Shown piece after piece: positions 17,734-26,251 of a stretch of 64,000 nt of DNA; within the stretch, counting starts at the first letter, position 1; each line of letters opens with the position of its first letter. This DNA comes from Lacihabitans sp. LS3-19 (GTDB lineage: Bacteria; Bacteroidota; Bacteroidia; Cytophagales; Spirosomataceae), in assembly GCF_024343575.1 (NCBI RefSeq), contig NZ_RJUA01000124.1, positions 23,821 through 87,820 of the forward strand. The letters are read 5' to 3'. Made by a program: the position numbers and the translations under genes. The notes below the pieces were generated by a model. The model was not told the origin of the DNA. It made no database searches and saw only the letters and a list, made by a program, of their open reading frames with translations.

Positions 17734-19155
17734 TTAATTCCACTCTGTTGTGTTTTCTATTCCTAAGTCTTTGGCCACAAAAACGGGGTCTTTGCCTTCT
17801 GCTCTTTGTTTTTCATAGTCTTTGAGGGTGGCGAAGGCTTTTTTTCTTAGAATTAAAATTGCGATAACGTTTAGCCAAGCCATTATACCTACACCAATGT
17901 CACCTATAGTCCAAGCTAAAGCTGCGGTTTTTATGGCTCCATAGAAAGTAGCTATTAATATCATTACTCTTAATCCTTGAATCATCCATTGTTTACCACC
18001 TTTTTCTAAAAGATAACTAAAGTTGGTTTCAGCTATATAATAGTAAGCCATTATGGTCGTAAAAGCAAAGAAAAACAAGGCTATTGAAATAAAGCCAGCT
18101 CCTAAAGAAGGGAAAACGGTGTCTACTGCATTCTGCGTAAACTCTGCCCCAACGGCCATTCCTGGTACGTTTTCAGCTAAAAAACCTCCAGTAGGATTTA
18201 ATACATTGTATTTACCTGTAAACAAAATCATCAAACCAGTAGCAGTACAAACGAAAAGTGTATCAACATATACAGAGAAAGCTTGAACTAGGCCTTGTTT
18301 TGCCGGATGACTTACTTCAGCTGCTGCTGCAGGGTGTGGTGCAGTTCCTTGTCCAGCTTCATTTGAATAAATTCCTCTTTTTACTCCCCAAGCTACAGTC
18401 ATTCCGAATATACCTGCAAAAGCAGGCTCCAAATCAAATGCCGAGCGGAAAATCAATCCAAATGTTTCTGGGATTTTGGCAAAATTAATTGCAATAATAA
18501 TCAAAGCCATCAATATATATCCACCTGCCATAAATGGGACTACAACTTCTGCAACTTTTCCGATTCTTTTTACACCTCCGAATATTATCAATCCTAAAAA
18601 TAAACAAACGATAGCCCCAGTGTATTCTACAGGTATGTTGAATGCACTTTTAACACCTAAAGCAATACTGTTGCTCTGTACGCCTGGCAGTAATAGTGCA
18701 GTGCTTATTATAGTTGCGATGGCAAAAGTCACTGCATACCATTTCATGCCCATTCCTTTTTCAATATAATATGCCGGCCCACCTCTGTATTGTCCATCTT
18801 TTACTTCTTTGTAGATTTGGCCAAGCGTGGCTTCGACAAATGCGGAGGCGGCACCTAAAAATGCAATGGACCACATCCAAAACAATGCTCCTGGGCCACC
18901 CATCGCAATTGCAGTGGCTACGCCAGCAATATTTCCAGTTCCAACTCTACCTGAAATTGCTATTGCGAAGGCTTGAAAAGACGACACACCTTTTTCAGAG
19001 CTTTTACCTCCAAAAAGTAAGCGAATCATTTCTTTGAAAAACCTTACTTGTAAAAACTTCGTACTGATAGAGAAATAAATTCCGGCACCAAGGCAAAGAA
19101 TGATTAAGGCATTTGACCAAACCAGGTCATTTACAGTGTTTACGATTTGTTCCAT
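17734..19155 (-). CDS. Sodium:alanine symporter family (AGCS) transporter
   Basis: 473 aa polytopic inner-membrane protein with about ten hydrophobic segments. The AGCS signature is visible: GRVGTGNIAGVATAI near residue 70, and NEAGQGTAPHPAAAAEVSHP in the middle, both in conserved helix-loop regions of Na+/H+:alanine carriers. It should import alanine or glycine with sodium. ATG start; the first hydrophobic segment (ALIILCLGAGIYFSIST) follows directly. The gene lies 41 bp downstream of folD on the same strand and ends in its own terminator, so it may be read from the folD promoter. Substrate assignment is at family level only. Confidence 0.95.
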   Translation of the reverse strand: MEQIVNTVNDLVWSNALIILCLGAGIYFSISTKFLQVRFFKEMIRLLFGGKSSEKGVSSFQAFAIAISGRVGTGNIAGVATAIAMGGPGALFWMWSIAFLGAASAFVEATLGQIYKEVKDGQYRGGPAYYIEKGMGMKWYAVTFAIATIISTALLLPGVQSNSIALGVKSAFNIPVEYTGAIVCLFLGLIIFGGVKRIGKVAEVVVPFMAGGYILMALIIIAINFAKIPETFGLIFRSAFDLEPAFAGIFGMTVAWGVKRGIYSNEAGQGTAPHPAAAAEVSHPAKQGLVQAFSVYVDTLFVCTATGLMILFTGKYNVLNPTGGFLAENVPGMAVGAEFTQNAVDTVFPSLGAGFISIALFFFAFTTIMAYYYIAETNFSYLLEKGGKQWMIQGLRVMILIATFYGAIKTAALAWTIGDIGVGIMAWLNVIAILILRKKAFATLKDYEKQRAEGKDPVFVAKDLGIENTTEWN

Positions 19156-19196
19156 TTTATGTTTAGGGTTATAGTTTGTTGAAAATTAAAGTTTTA

Positions 19197-20078
19197 TCAT
19201 TTGTAAATCTCAGATCTCGAAGCCAATAAAGTATTGTACATCAATGCTGCCACGGTCATAAGACCTACTCCTCCCGGAACTGGTGTTATGAAACTGGTTT
19301 TCGGAGCTACCTCGTCAAATTTCACGTCTCCTTTCAATGCGAAGCCACTTTTTTTGCTGGTATCTACTACTCTTGTCAAACCGACGTCTATCACCACTGC
19401 ACCTTCTTTTACCATATCAGCTTTTATGAATTCTGGTTTTCCCAATGCGGCTACTAAAATATCAGCTTGAAGACAGATTTCTTGTAAGTTTTTGGTTTTA
19501 CTATGAGCCAAAGTAACGGTGCAGTTACCAGGATACGTATTTCTCTGCATCAATATACTCATTGGTAAGCCGACTATTTGACTCCTACCCACAACCACGC
19601 AATGCTTTCCTGATGTTTCTATTTTATATCTTTTTATCAATTCCAAAACACCAAAAGGAGTGGCAGAAATATACGCTGGAAGCCCTTTTGCCATTCTTCC
19701 AATATTGATGGGGTGGAAGCCATCAACGTCTTTTTTAGGGTCTATCGCCTCTATTACACGGTCAACGTTGATGTGTTCGGGCAGTGGTAACTGTACTATA
19801 AAACCATCAATATCTTCGTCTGCATTAAGCTGAGCGATTATTTCTAAAACTTCTTCTTCGGTACTTGTGGAATCTCTTCTAATTAAAGTTGATTTGAACC
19901 CAATTTGCTCGCAAGATTTTATTTTGCTGGCTACATATGTTTCGCTGGCTCCATTGTCACCAATCAATACTGCTGCTAAATGTGGAATTTTGCCATCTTC
20001 GGCCTTGATTTTGTCTACTTCGATTTGTAGTTCGGCTTTTACTTGTGCAGATATTAATTTTCCATCTATAATTTCCAT
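19197..20078 (-). CDS. folD: Bifunctional methylenetetrahydrofolate dehydrogenase/cyclohydrolase FolD
   Basis: Cytosolic NADP-dependent oxidation of 5,10-methylene-THF to methenyl-THF and hydrolysis to 10-formyl-THF. 293 aa, normal length. The catalytic Y48-x-x-x-K52 is in [15 protein letters not shown]; the family motifs [33 protein letters not shown] and [13 protein letters not shown] are all present. ATG start with a good candidate promoter just upstream. First gene of a likely two-gene unit with the alanine symporter. The folB gene lies nearby in a separate minus-strand cluster. Confidence 0.98.
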   Translation of the reverse strand: MEIIDGKLISAQVKAELQIEVDKIKAEDGKIPHLAAVLIGDNGASETYVASKIKSCEQIGFKSTLIRRDSTSTEEEVLEIIAQLNADEDIDGFIVQLPLPEHINVDRVIEAIDPKKDVDGFHPINIGRMAKGLPAYISATPFGVLELIKRYKIETSGKHCVVVGRSQIVGLPMSILMQRNTYPGNCTVTLAHSKTKNLQEICLQADILVAALGKPEFIKADMVKEGAVVIDVGLTRVVDTSKKSGFALKGDVKFDEVAPKTSFITPVPGGVGLMTVAALMYNTLLASRSEIYK

Positions 20079-20100
20079 ATTCTTGAAGCTTTTTTATTTA

Positions 20101-20131
20101 CAAAGATAAAACTCAAGGCTATCTTATCCAA
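20101..20131 (-). promoter_or_regulatory. Candidate Bacteroidota-type promoter for folD
   Basis: On the minus strand TATCTTTG (20108-20101) fits the TAnnTTTG -7 consensus of Bacteroidota sigma-ABfr, with a TTG element 20 nt upstream (20131-20129). The folD ATG lies 22 nt downstream. Confidence 0.6.
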
Positions 20132-20160
20132 TTCAAAACTTAAATGATTTATGGAAGATT

Positions 20161-21342
20161 TTAAACGTAATTAATCTGGCTTTTTCGCTTAAATCTCAAT
20201 AGATAAATAAGTGCAACAGAAACAACTAACATTGAAAAAAGGAAAGTTTGTGGTAAGTTTTTAATTTGATTTTGATAAATAAGTGTTGGAAGCAAAGCTC
20301 CAAAACCAATTCCCGCTTCTAAGGCAATATACATAGTAGCGATTGCTTTGCCTCGGTTTTCTTCCTTGCACAAGTCTACAGTCCATGCTTGGGTAATAGG
20401 TGAAATAATGCCCATGCTTATACCAAAAAGAATGGCAGAAACCGTCAAAACAAAAATTGAATTGGCAAAAGCAATTGTCAAAACAGCAAAAATTAAGACC
20501 CAAAGGCCCAAAAGCAAAACTTTAACTCTACCGTTTCGGTCTGACCATTTACCTGCCAAAAATCTAACAGCAATTGATGCCAAGGTGTATATTAAGAAAT
20601 AATAGCCCTTGTTCTGTAATCCTATATGTTTGCTTAAATCGGGTACTAGAGTTACGATAGTGCCATAAGCAAATGAGGAAAAGAATATTACGATTACTAC
20701 AGGCATAACCGAAAAGTCCAGAATTTCGTGGCGATTTAGTTTTAAAAGGGAGAATGAAAATGGTACTTTTTGAATAGGATTTAAGGTTTCTTTCATGTTT
20801 ACCAATATCAAAATCGATAATAAGGAAAGAGCAGATGATGTGTAAAATAAAACATTTATGTCGAAATGTTGAACAATCCAACCACCCAAAGCTGGTCCGA
20901 AAGCCATCCCTAATCCTCCCACCAAACCGTGAATCCCCATGGATTCTCCTCTCCGGTTTATAGGTACTATGTCAGCAATATATGCGGCAGTGCCCGTTGG
21001 TTTAAAACCAGTAGAAAAACCATGGACAAATCTTAAAAGAAAAAAGGGGAGTAGAGTTGTAGCTAATGGATATAGAAAACCGACTACAAAACAAACCAAA
21101 GATCCAAAAGCCATTACTGGCACTCGACCTACTTTGTCTGTTAGTTTTCCACTAAATGGCCTTGAAAGTCCCGCTGTAAGTGTAAATAAGGAAATGATAA
21201 GCCCTTTAAATTCCCCACCACCCATTTTAGATAGGTAATCAGGTAGCTCAGGAATGAGCATATTGAAACTTGAAAAAAACAAGAACGAACTAGTGCATAA
21301 TAACCAAAACTGAAGGGTAAATATGCTTTTTTCTTTTTTCAA
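20161..21342 (-). CDS. MFS transporter
   Basis: 393 aa with about twelve hydrophobic segments, a major facilitator of the drug-efflux/sugar type. The loop 2-3 motif is seen as GKLTDKVGRVPVMAFG, and a related GKWSDRNGRVKVLLLG in the second half marks the 6+6 repeat. Substrate cannot be told. The start is TTG at 21342, overlapping the folB stop as TTGA; this start is preferred because MKKEKSIFTLQFWLLC leads directly into helix 1 and the four-base overlap implies translational coupling. Third gene of the divIVA-like / folB / MFS cluster. Confidence 0.9.
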   Translation of the reverse strand: MKKEKSIFTLQFWLLCTSSFLFFSSFNMLIPELPDYLSKMGGGEFKGLIISLFTLTAGLSRPFSGKLTDKVGRVPVMAFGSLVCFVVGFLYPLATTLLPFFLLRFVHGFSTGFKPTGTAAYIADIVPINRRGESMGIHGLVGGLGMAFGPALGGWIVQHFDINVLFYTSSALSLLSILILVNMKETLNPIQKVPFSFSLLKLNRHEILDFSVMPVVIVIFFSSFAYGTIVTLVPDLSKHIGLQNKGYYFLIYTLASIAVRFLAGKWSDRNGRVKVLLLGLWVLIFAVLTIAFANSIFVLTVSAILFGISMGIISPITQAWTVDLCKEENRGKAIATMYIALEAGIGFGALLPTLIYQNQIKNLPQTFLFSMLVVSVALIYLLRFKRKSQINYV

Positions 21343-21695
21343 AAACTTTCTTGTAGTTTAACTTTTGCCCTATGACAAACACCACCAATAGGCGGATTGA
21401 ATTTTGAAACTTCTACCGTAATTTTATTGATTCCTGAAAATTGCAGTTTAATGGCATCAATTATTTCATGGCCAACATGCTCTAGTAATCTATGTTTTTT
21501 GGACATTACCAGTTTTACAATTGCATAAATGTCTCCATAGTTTATGGTGTCTTTTAACTTATCAGTAGTTGCCGCAGTTGATAAGTCAGTATCTAGAAAA
21601 ACATCTATAGAATATTTGTTTCCAATCTTTTGTTCTTCGTCAAAATGGCCATGGTAGGCAAAAAACTCCATGCCTTCTAAGGCTATTTGGTCCAT
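21339..21695 (-). CDS. folB: Dihydroneopterin aldolase FolB
   Basis: 118 aa, the normal size. It cleaves 7,8-dihydroneopterin to 6-hydroxymethyl-dihydropterin and glycolaldehyde in folate synthesis. Visible motifs: the N-terminal ALEGMEFFAYHGHFDEEQ (active-site Tyr/Glu region), NYGDIYAIV, LLEHVGHEIIDAI and the C-terminal KFNPPIGGVCHRAKVKL with the conserved Lys and Pro-Pro. ATG start; 7 bp after the stop of the DivIVA-like gene and overlapping the MFS start by 4 bp. Confidence 0.96.
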   Translation of the reverse strand: MDQIALEGMEFFAYHGHFDEEQKIGNKYSIDVFLDTDLSTAATTDKLKDTINYGDIYAIVKLVMSKKHRLLEHVGHEIIDAIKLQFSGINKITVEVSKFNPPIGGVCHRAKVKLQESF

Positions 21696-21702
21696 TTGAG
21701 GA

Positions 21703-22923
21703 TTAATTTAAGTTGTCAAAGAAAGAGCCACTCTGTTTTTTCTCAGCTATGTAATCATTTACTGATTTTGGTTCTTTTGGTTCTGATTTCTCAACCATAG
21801 CTTTTCTGATGGCAGCCTTTACTTTATTTACTTTGTCAAGCATTTCTTCTGTATTACCACTTTCCGAAATTTCAGATTTAGATTTCTCAGGTTTGAAGTC
21901 TTCTTTTGGTACTCTACCTGCTATTAGATATTTCTTGAGCTCTTCGAGTTGTTCAAACTGACCATGTTCTGCCAAAAGAGCTTGTTCTATCCAAGTACTT
22001 GGGTCGTGAGAGGCAAATTGAGAGCCAGCGTTATCTAAAATGTCCTTAATTCTATACAATGGTGTAGTGGCCAAATCTCTAAAAGTTACAATGCGTGCAT
22101 TATTTAAAACTTCTTTGATTTTAGGTCCAATTCCTTCTATCAGTTCAAGATTAGTATTATCTTTTTCCTCACTTTCACTAGTGATTTCGTTTACGGCAGA
22201 AGAAAAACTAATTCCGTGAGATTCTTCTTCCTCTTCTTCAAGAATTTCAATTTCTTGAGTACTATGAGATTCTAATTGTTCTTCAACAATTGCTGCTATT
22301 TCCTCTTCAGATTCTATCTCAATCTCAATCTCTTCAACTTCCATTTCTATTGAGTTAGAAACAAATTTAACCGTTTTTTCTTGAACTATCTGAGGTGCAT
22401 TATACACGATTTCTGAGCTATGACCACCAACTATTTGGTTGATTTCCCCAGATATACCTTTCAGTTCTGTTAGAAATTGTGCCTTTTTAGCCTCGAGTGC
22501 CGCAAAGTTGGTTTCTAATTCTGCAAATTCGGCTTTAGCAGTTGTATTTATATTGTTAACTTTTTGCTCTGCATCATCTACCAATTGCTTAGCAGTATTT
22601 TCTGCTTCAGCTATGATTTGAGCTGCCTTTTGCTCAGCATTTTCAATTTTAAGATTGGCCTCTGTGGCAGCATTTTCTGTAAGTCTGGTGCTAGTATCTT
22701 CTGCAGTACGAAGAGTTTTGATCAGGGTCATTTCTACTTCTCGTAGTTTAGAAGCTTCTTTTTCTGAAATATCCAATTGCATCTTCAGCATTTTGGACTC
22801 GTTCAACATGCGTTCCCATTCCTGAGCTATGTTTGAAAGAAAATGATTTACTTCTTCTATATCGTAACCTCTAAATGACTTCTCGAATTCGTGTTGTTTT
22901 ATTTCTAACGACGTTATTTTCAT
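21703..22923 (-). CDS. DivIVA-like coiled-coil protein with C-terminal helix-hairpin-helix segment
   Basis: 406 aa, cytosolic. Residues 1-~60 match DivIVA/GpsB N-termini (TSLEIKQHEFEKSFRGYDIE, then EVNHFLSNIAQEWERM). Residues ~35-165 form a long Ala/Glu-rich coiled coil. Residues ~185-250 are a very acidic linker. Residues ~258-345 hold a helix-hairpin-helix-type segment (LELIEGIGPKIKEVLNNA, then TWIEQALLAEHGQFEQL) of the kind seen at the ends of ribosomal L21- or NADH-dehydrogenase-associated HhH domains. The tail is basic. DivIVA proteins act at curved membranes in division or polarity; the HhH part suggests nucleic-acid or protein contact (inference). First gene of the cluster with folB. 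Confidence 0.85.
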   Translation of the reverse strand: MKITSLEIKQHEFEKSFRGYDIEEVNHFLSNIAQEWERMLNESKMLKMQLDISEKEASKLREVEMTLIKTLRTAEDTSTRLTENAATEANLKIENAEQKAAQIIAEAENTAKQLVDDAEQKVNNINTTAKAEFAELETNFAALEAKKAQFLTELKGISGEINQIVGGHSSEIVYNAPQIVQEKTVKFVSNSIEMEVEEIEIEIESEEEIAAIVEEQLESHSTQEIEILEEEEEESHGISFSSAVNEITSESEEKDNTNLELIEGIGPKIKEVLNNARIVTFRDLATTPLYRIKDILDNAGSQFASHDPSTWIEQALLAEHGQFEQLEELKKYLIAGRVPKEDFKPEKSKSEISESGNTEEMLDKVNKVKAAIRKAMVEKSEPKEPKSVNDYIAEKKQSGSFFDNLN

Positions 22924-23081
22924 TGTTAATTATGTTTTAGGAAAAACAAAATGGAATAATATTAAAGAAAACACTATATGCCTTGATTTATTACTAAAAC
23001 GTAGCTTTATTTTCCTGTTATAATTCCTTGTTTACTGGAGCATTCTAATTTTTTACAAAATAACAAAAAAAACAATGGAAC

Positions 23082-23981
23082 TTAAAACAATTTCCACATT
23101 GAAATACTCCTGTCATCGCTTGCAGATATCAACCTTTGAGTATTTTGGTTCCAGAGTAGCTTATTTACCGAGGTTCCGTGCGAGGCATTTTTGGTTTTGT
23201 CTATTACTTTTAAAAGTTTGAGACTTTGACTATCCCAAATTTTTATAGACTTATCCATACTGCAAGTGGCTAACAATCCATGCTGAGTAATTTCTATGAT
23301 GTGGTTAATCGCAAATAAATGTGCTGGTATAGTTTCTCCACTTGCATAAGAATTTTCAACATTCCATAGCATCAAATGAGCATCTCTTCCACCAGAAATA
23401 AGTTGAGTGTCATTGTTTATATATTGTAAGCTAAATACTGAATTTTGATGTCCTTCCAGCGTTTGTTTTAATTTGTAAGTATCAAGGTCATAAATTCTAA
23501 TTTTCCAATCAGAAAAACCTACGGCCATTTCGTTGGTTTTGTTGTTGATAGCTATACAACGAGCACTTTTTTGAGATCCTTCTATATGTTTTACAAAAGT
23601 ATTTGTTTCAAGATTTAAGATATGCAAAAAACCAATATTGTCGCTGACGATTAGTGAATTGTTGTTTTTCTTAATATCAAAAATAGAAACTTTGCCAAGG
23701 CTCACATTTAGCGTTTCTTTTTTATTTTCTGTATCTATAAGATGTATGCCTTCAGTATTGTTGGCTACCCATAGTTTATGATTTTCTGGCTCGTGATGCA
23801 TGGCATAAATAGAATTTTGGATTTTGGCAATGGGTTTTCCAATGTCAGCGTTTTTCCATTCTACTACCATTCCATCTCCTCCAGCCGAGAAAAAACTTTG
23901 GTCATTTGTGCCTTCACAAAGTGTGTAAACGCAATCTTTATGTCCTGTAAAATTCTCTATTTTTTCAATATTGAATGTCAT
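23082..23981 (-). CDS. WD40 repeat protein
   Basis: 299 aa from ATG 23981 (MTFNIEKIENFTGHKDCVYT). An upstream in-frame start at 24062 would overlap the divergent gene and adds non-family sequence. The protein is seven WD40 blades: GHKDCVYTLCEG, the strongly typical TLEGHQNSVFSLQY...LISGGRDAHLMLWN and LLATCSMDKSIKIWD, ending ISASDDRSISMWKLF. No signal peptide, so a cytosolic beta-propeller protein-protein interaction platform; partner unknown. Divergent from the phosphopantetheinyl transferase gene with 61 bp between the starts, so the two probably share a promoter region. Confidence 0.92.
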   Translation of the reverse strand: MTFNIEKIENFTGHKDCVYTLCEGTNDQSFFSAGGDGMVVEWKNADIGKPIAKIQNSIYAMHHEPENHKLWVANNTEGIHLIDTENKKETLNVSLGKVSIFDIKKNNNSLIVSDNIGFLHILNLETNTFVKHIEGSQKSARCIAINNKTNEMAVGFSDWKIRIYDLDTYKLKQTLEGHQNSVFSLQYINNDTQLISGGRDAHLMLWNVENSYASGETIPAHLFAINHIIEITQHGLLATCSMDKSIKIWDSQSLKLLKVIDKTKNASHGTSVNKLLWNQNTQRLISASDDRSISMWKLF

Positions 23982-24042
23982 TTTTATCCTTTTGGCTTTC
24001 TTATATGTATATTTTATTGCAAATTTCGGCCAAAATATTCCT

Positions 24043-24666
24043 ATGGCTCTACTTTTCAACAAAATATTATCACCTGAAATTCATTATATGGTTTGGCATT
24101 TAACCGAAACCACTGAAGAACTATGGCAAATGGTAAATCCTGATGAAGCTGATTTGTCGATTTTAGAGGCAATAAATCACGACGCAAAGAAAAGAGAATA
24201 TCTCGCAGGGAAAAATGCAATAATGAAAATGTGCGAATCACAAGGTTTGCCATTTTTGGGAATTTATAAAGACGAACATGGTAAACCTTTCTTGAAAGAT
24301 AATCCTTTTGAGATTTCTTTAACCCATACTTTAGAGTATATCGGTGTAGTTTTTTCGAAAAAATGCCCCGTAGGGATAGATATTGAAAAACCTCGACCTC
24401 AAATAATGCGGATACTTAAACGGTTGTTTTCTGAAGCTGAAGTTGAAGAAGTAAATGAGAATGTTGATAAAGCGACCATTTATTGGTCAGCAAAAGAGGC
24501 CTTGTATAAATTGTACGGAAAACGAAAGGTCGATTTTAAAGAGAATTTGTTTTTGGAAAATATTGAAGGTTATATTCTAGGTAAAATAAAAATGCCCGAC
24601 CATGAAGCCGAGCATCATATTTTTGTAGAAAAACTTTTTGATTATTTTTTAGTGATTGCATATTGA
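24043..24666 (+). CDS. 4'-phosphopantetheinyl transferase superfamily protein
   Basis: 207 aa from ATG 24043 (MALLFNKILSPEIHYMVWHL); an upstream ATG at 23971 adds a hydrophobic stretch that overlaps the divergent gene. The Mg2+/CoA-binding signature is present: PVGIDIEKPRPQI (D and E), the following FSEAEVEEV, and WSAKEALYKLYG (the W-x-x-KEA-x-x-K motif). Size and motifs fit Sfp/AcpT-type enzymes that move phosphopantetheine from CoA to carrier proteins. The carrier is not in the window. It converges with panC (14 bp between stops); panC supplies pantothenate for CoA, a suggestive neighbour. Confidence 0.93.
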   Translation: MALLFNKILSPEIHYMVWHLTETTEELWQMVNPDEADLSILEAINHDAKKREYLAGKNAIMKMCESQGLPFLGIYKDEHGKPFLKDNPFEISLTHTLEYIGVVFSKKCPVGIDIEKPRPQIMRILKRLFSEAEVEEVNENVDKATIYWSAKEALYKLYGKRKVDFKENLFLENIEGYILGKIKMPDHEAEHHIFVEKLFDYFLVIAY

Positions 24667-24680
24667 GTTATTAATTCAAT

Positions 24681-25517
24681 TTAAAACACTTTATTATCAA
24701 TCAAGCGAACTCCGCCCAAATGTGCAGCAACAATCAATGCTGTTTTTCTTTTTTTATCAAATTCAGTAATAGGTTCTAAAGTTTCGAAATCAGCAATTTC
24801 ATAATATTCAAGTTTAAATTCGGGATTTGAATTATAAAAGTCTTCGATTTTGTTTTTTACGATAAATGGAGAGTTTCCTTCAAGCAATAACTTTTTGCCA
24901 ATCACAAGAGACTGGAATATTTTTGGTGCAGAAGGTCGTACGTCTTCAGTTAATCTTCGATTTCTGGATGACATAGCTAGGCCATCTTTTTCTCTAATAG
25001 TTTCGCAAACCACCAATTTGATATCAAAACTGAGGTCGTTTATCAATCGGTTAATTACAGCAACTTGCTGGATGTCTTTTTGTCCAAAATATGCTCTATT
25101 TGGCTTTATTATATTAAATAATTTGCTCACCACAATACCTACGCCGTTAAAATGTCCTGGTCGAAATTCCCCTTCCATGATATTTTCTAAAAAGCCAAAG
25201 TCTATTTTTAATTGAGGTAAATTAGGGTACATTTCCTCTGCTGAAGGTGCAAAAACTACATCGCAACCAGCTTCTTCAAGTAATTTACAATCTTCTTCTA
25301 ATGTTCTTGGGTATTTTTTGAGGTCATCAGGATTGTTAAATTGCGTTGGGTTTACAAAAATGCTTACCGCAGTCAAATCATTTTCAGCTATTGATTTTTT
25401 AACCAAAGCTCTGTGTCCTTCATGCAAGGCACCCATTGTGGGTACAAAGCCGATAGATTTTCCATGTTGACTTTTAAGGAAATTTTGCGTCTCAATTATG
25501 TTGTCGAATATCAGCAT
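24681..25517 (-). CDS. panC: Pantothenate synthetase PanC
   Basis: 278 aa from ATG 25517 (MLIFDNIIETQNFLKS); ten extra codons upstream are possible but unlike the family. It joins pantoate and beta-alanine with ATP. Motifs: FVPTMGALHEGHRALV (HIGH-type nucleotide motif), SIFVNPTQFNNPDDLKKYPR, GHFNGVGIVVSKLFNI, AYFGQKDIQQ and the KMSKS-like AMSSRNRRL. Normal length. Cytosolic first committed step to CoA. Confidence 0.97.
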   Translation of the reverse strand: MLIFDNIIETQNFLKSQHGKSIGFVPTMGALHEGHRALVKKSIAENDLTAVSIFVNPTQFNNPDDLKKYPRTLEEDCKLLEEAGCDVVFAPSAEEMYPNLPQLKIDFGFLENIMEGEFRPGHFNGVGIVVSKLFNIIKPNRAYFGQKDIQQVAVINRLINDLSFDIKLVVCETIREKDGLAMSSRNRRLTEDVRPSAPKIFQSLVIGKKLLLEGNSPFIVKNKIEDFYNSNPEFKLEYYEIADFETLEPITEFDKKRKTALIVAAHLGGVRLIDNKVF

Positions 25518-25563
25518 TGTCTTTAATAATGTTAAACATGAAGGCAATTAAGCATTTATATTG

Positions 25564-25571
25564 TAATTTTG
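25564..25571 (+). promoter_or_regulatory. Candidate -7 box for the M23 peptidase gene
   Basis: TAATTTTG fits TAnnTTTG and lies 17 nt before the ATG at 25589. A clear -33 element was not found, so support is moderate. Confidence 0.4.
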
Positions 25572-25588
25572 CACGGTTTTAAATAAAT

Positions 25589-26191
25589 ATGATGTTAAGA
25601 ATATTTCTCTTTTTGTATCTGTTTTCGAATATTTGCTTCGCCCAACTCGACGCTAAAGTGTCCATAGTTCCAGTGGAATTGGAAGATTATTGGGTGGAAG
25701 AATTAAGTCCATTAACAGATTTAAACGAAATCGTTACCTATATACATCACGACCCATATAATTTTATTTTTGTAGATTTTATTCCTGGCGGAAATCCTCT
25801 CGCTCGAGAAATTTCAGTAAATTCTTTCTATGGTGTTCGTTCGCATCCTATTCATAAAGTTGTGAAGTTTCATAGGGGTGTTGACTTACAAGGAATTCAA
25901 GGCGAACAAGTGATAGCGAGTGGACACGGAAAAGTAATTGATGCTGGCTTTAGGGAAGATTTAGGTAATTTTATAAAAATTCAGCATAAATATGGCTTTG
26001 AATCCATTTATGGGCATTTAAGTAAAATTTCAGTTAAAAAAGGCCAGGAAGTGTTAAAAGGCCAAAATATTGGTAAGGTTGGAGCAACGGGTAAAGTAAC
26101 TGGGCCACATCTTCACTATACGCTTAAAAAGAATCAAGAATATTTAGATCCTTTCGATTTTCTTTTCATGACTTTTGAAAAGGCTTTTTAA
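25589..26191 (+). CDS. M23 family (LytM-like) murein endopeptidase
   Basis: 200 aa with signal peptide (MMLRIFLFLYLFSNICFAQ), so periplasmic. The catalytic zinc set of LytM/M23 is complete: H95-x-x-x-D99 in FHRGVDLQG and H174-x-H176 in TGPHLHYTL, with YGHLSKI between. Such enzymes cut peptidoglycan cross-links, or activate other hydrolases when degenerate; here the metal ligands are intact, so activity is likely. Two ATGs in a row at 25589/25592. Divergent from panC and converging with glmS. Confidence 0.95.
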   Translation: MMLRIFLFLYLFSNICFAQLDAKVSIVPVELEDYWVEELSPLTDLNEIVTYIHHDPYNFIFVDFIPGGNPLAREISVNSFYGVRSHPIHKVVKFHRGVDLQGIQGEQVIASGHGKVIDAGFREDLGNFIKIQHKYGFESIYGHLSKISVKKGQEVLKGQNIGKVGATGKVTGPHLHYTLKKNQEYLDPFDFLFMTFEKAF

Positions 26192-26194
26192 AAA

Positions 26195-26230
26195 AAAGGT
26201 TTTGAAGAACTTACGTTTCCCAAAACCTTT
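26195..26230. terminator. Bidirectional terminator between M23 peptidase gene and glmS
   Basis: Perfect 10-bp stem AAAGGTTTTG / CAAAACCTTT (26195-26204, 26221-26230), preceded by an A-run and followed by AATT. It lies between two converging genes. Confidence 0.75.
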
Positions 26231-26251
26231 AATTCTTTGAATACTTCTATT

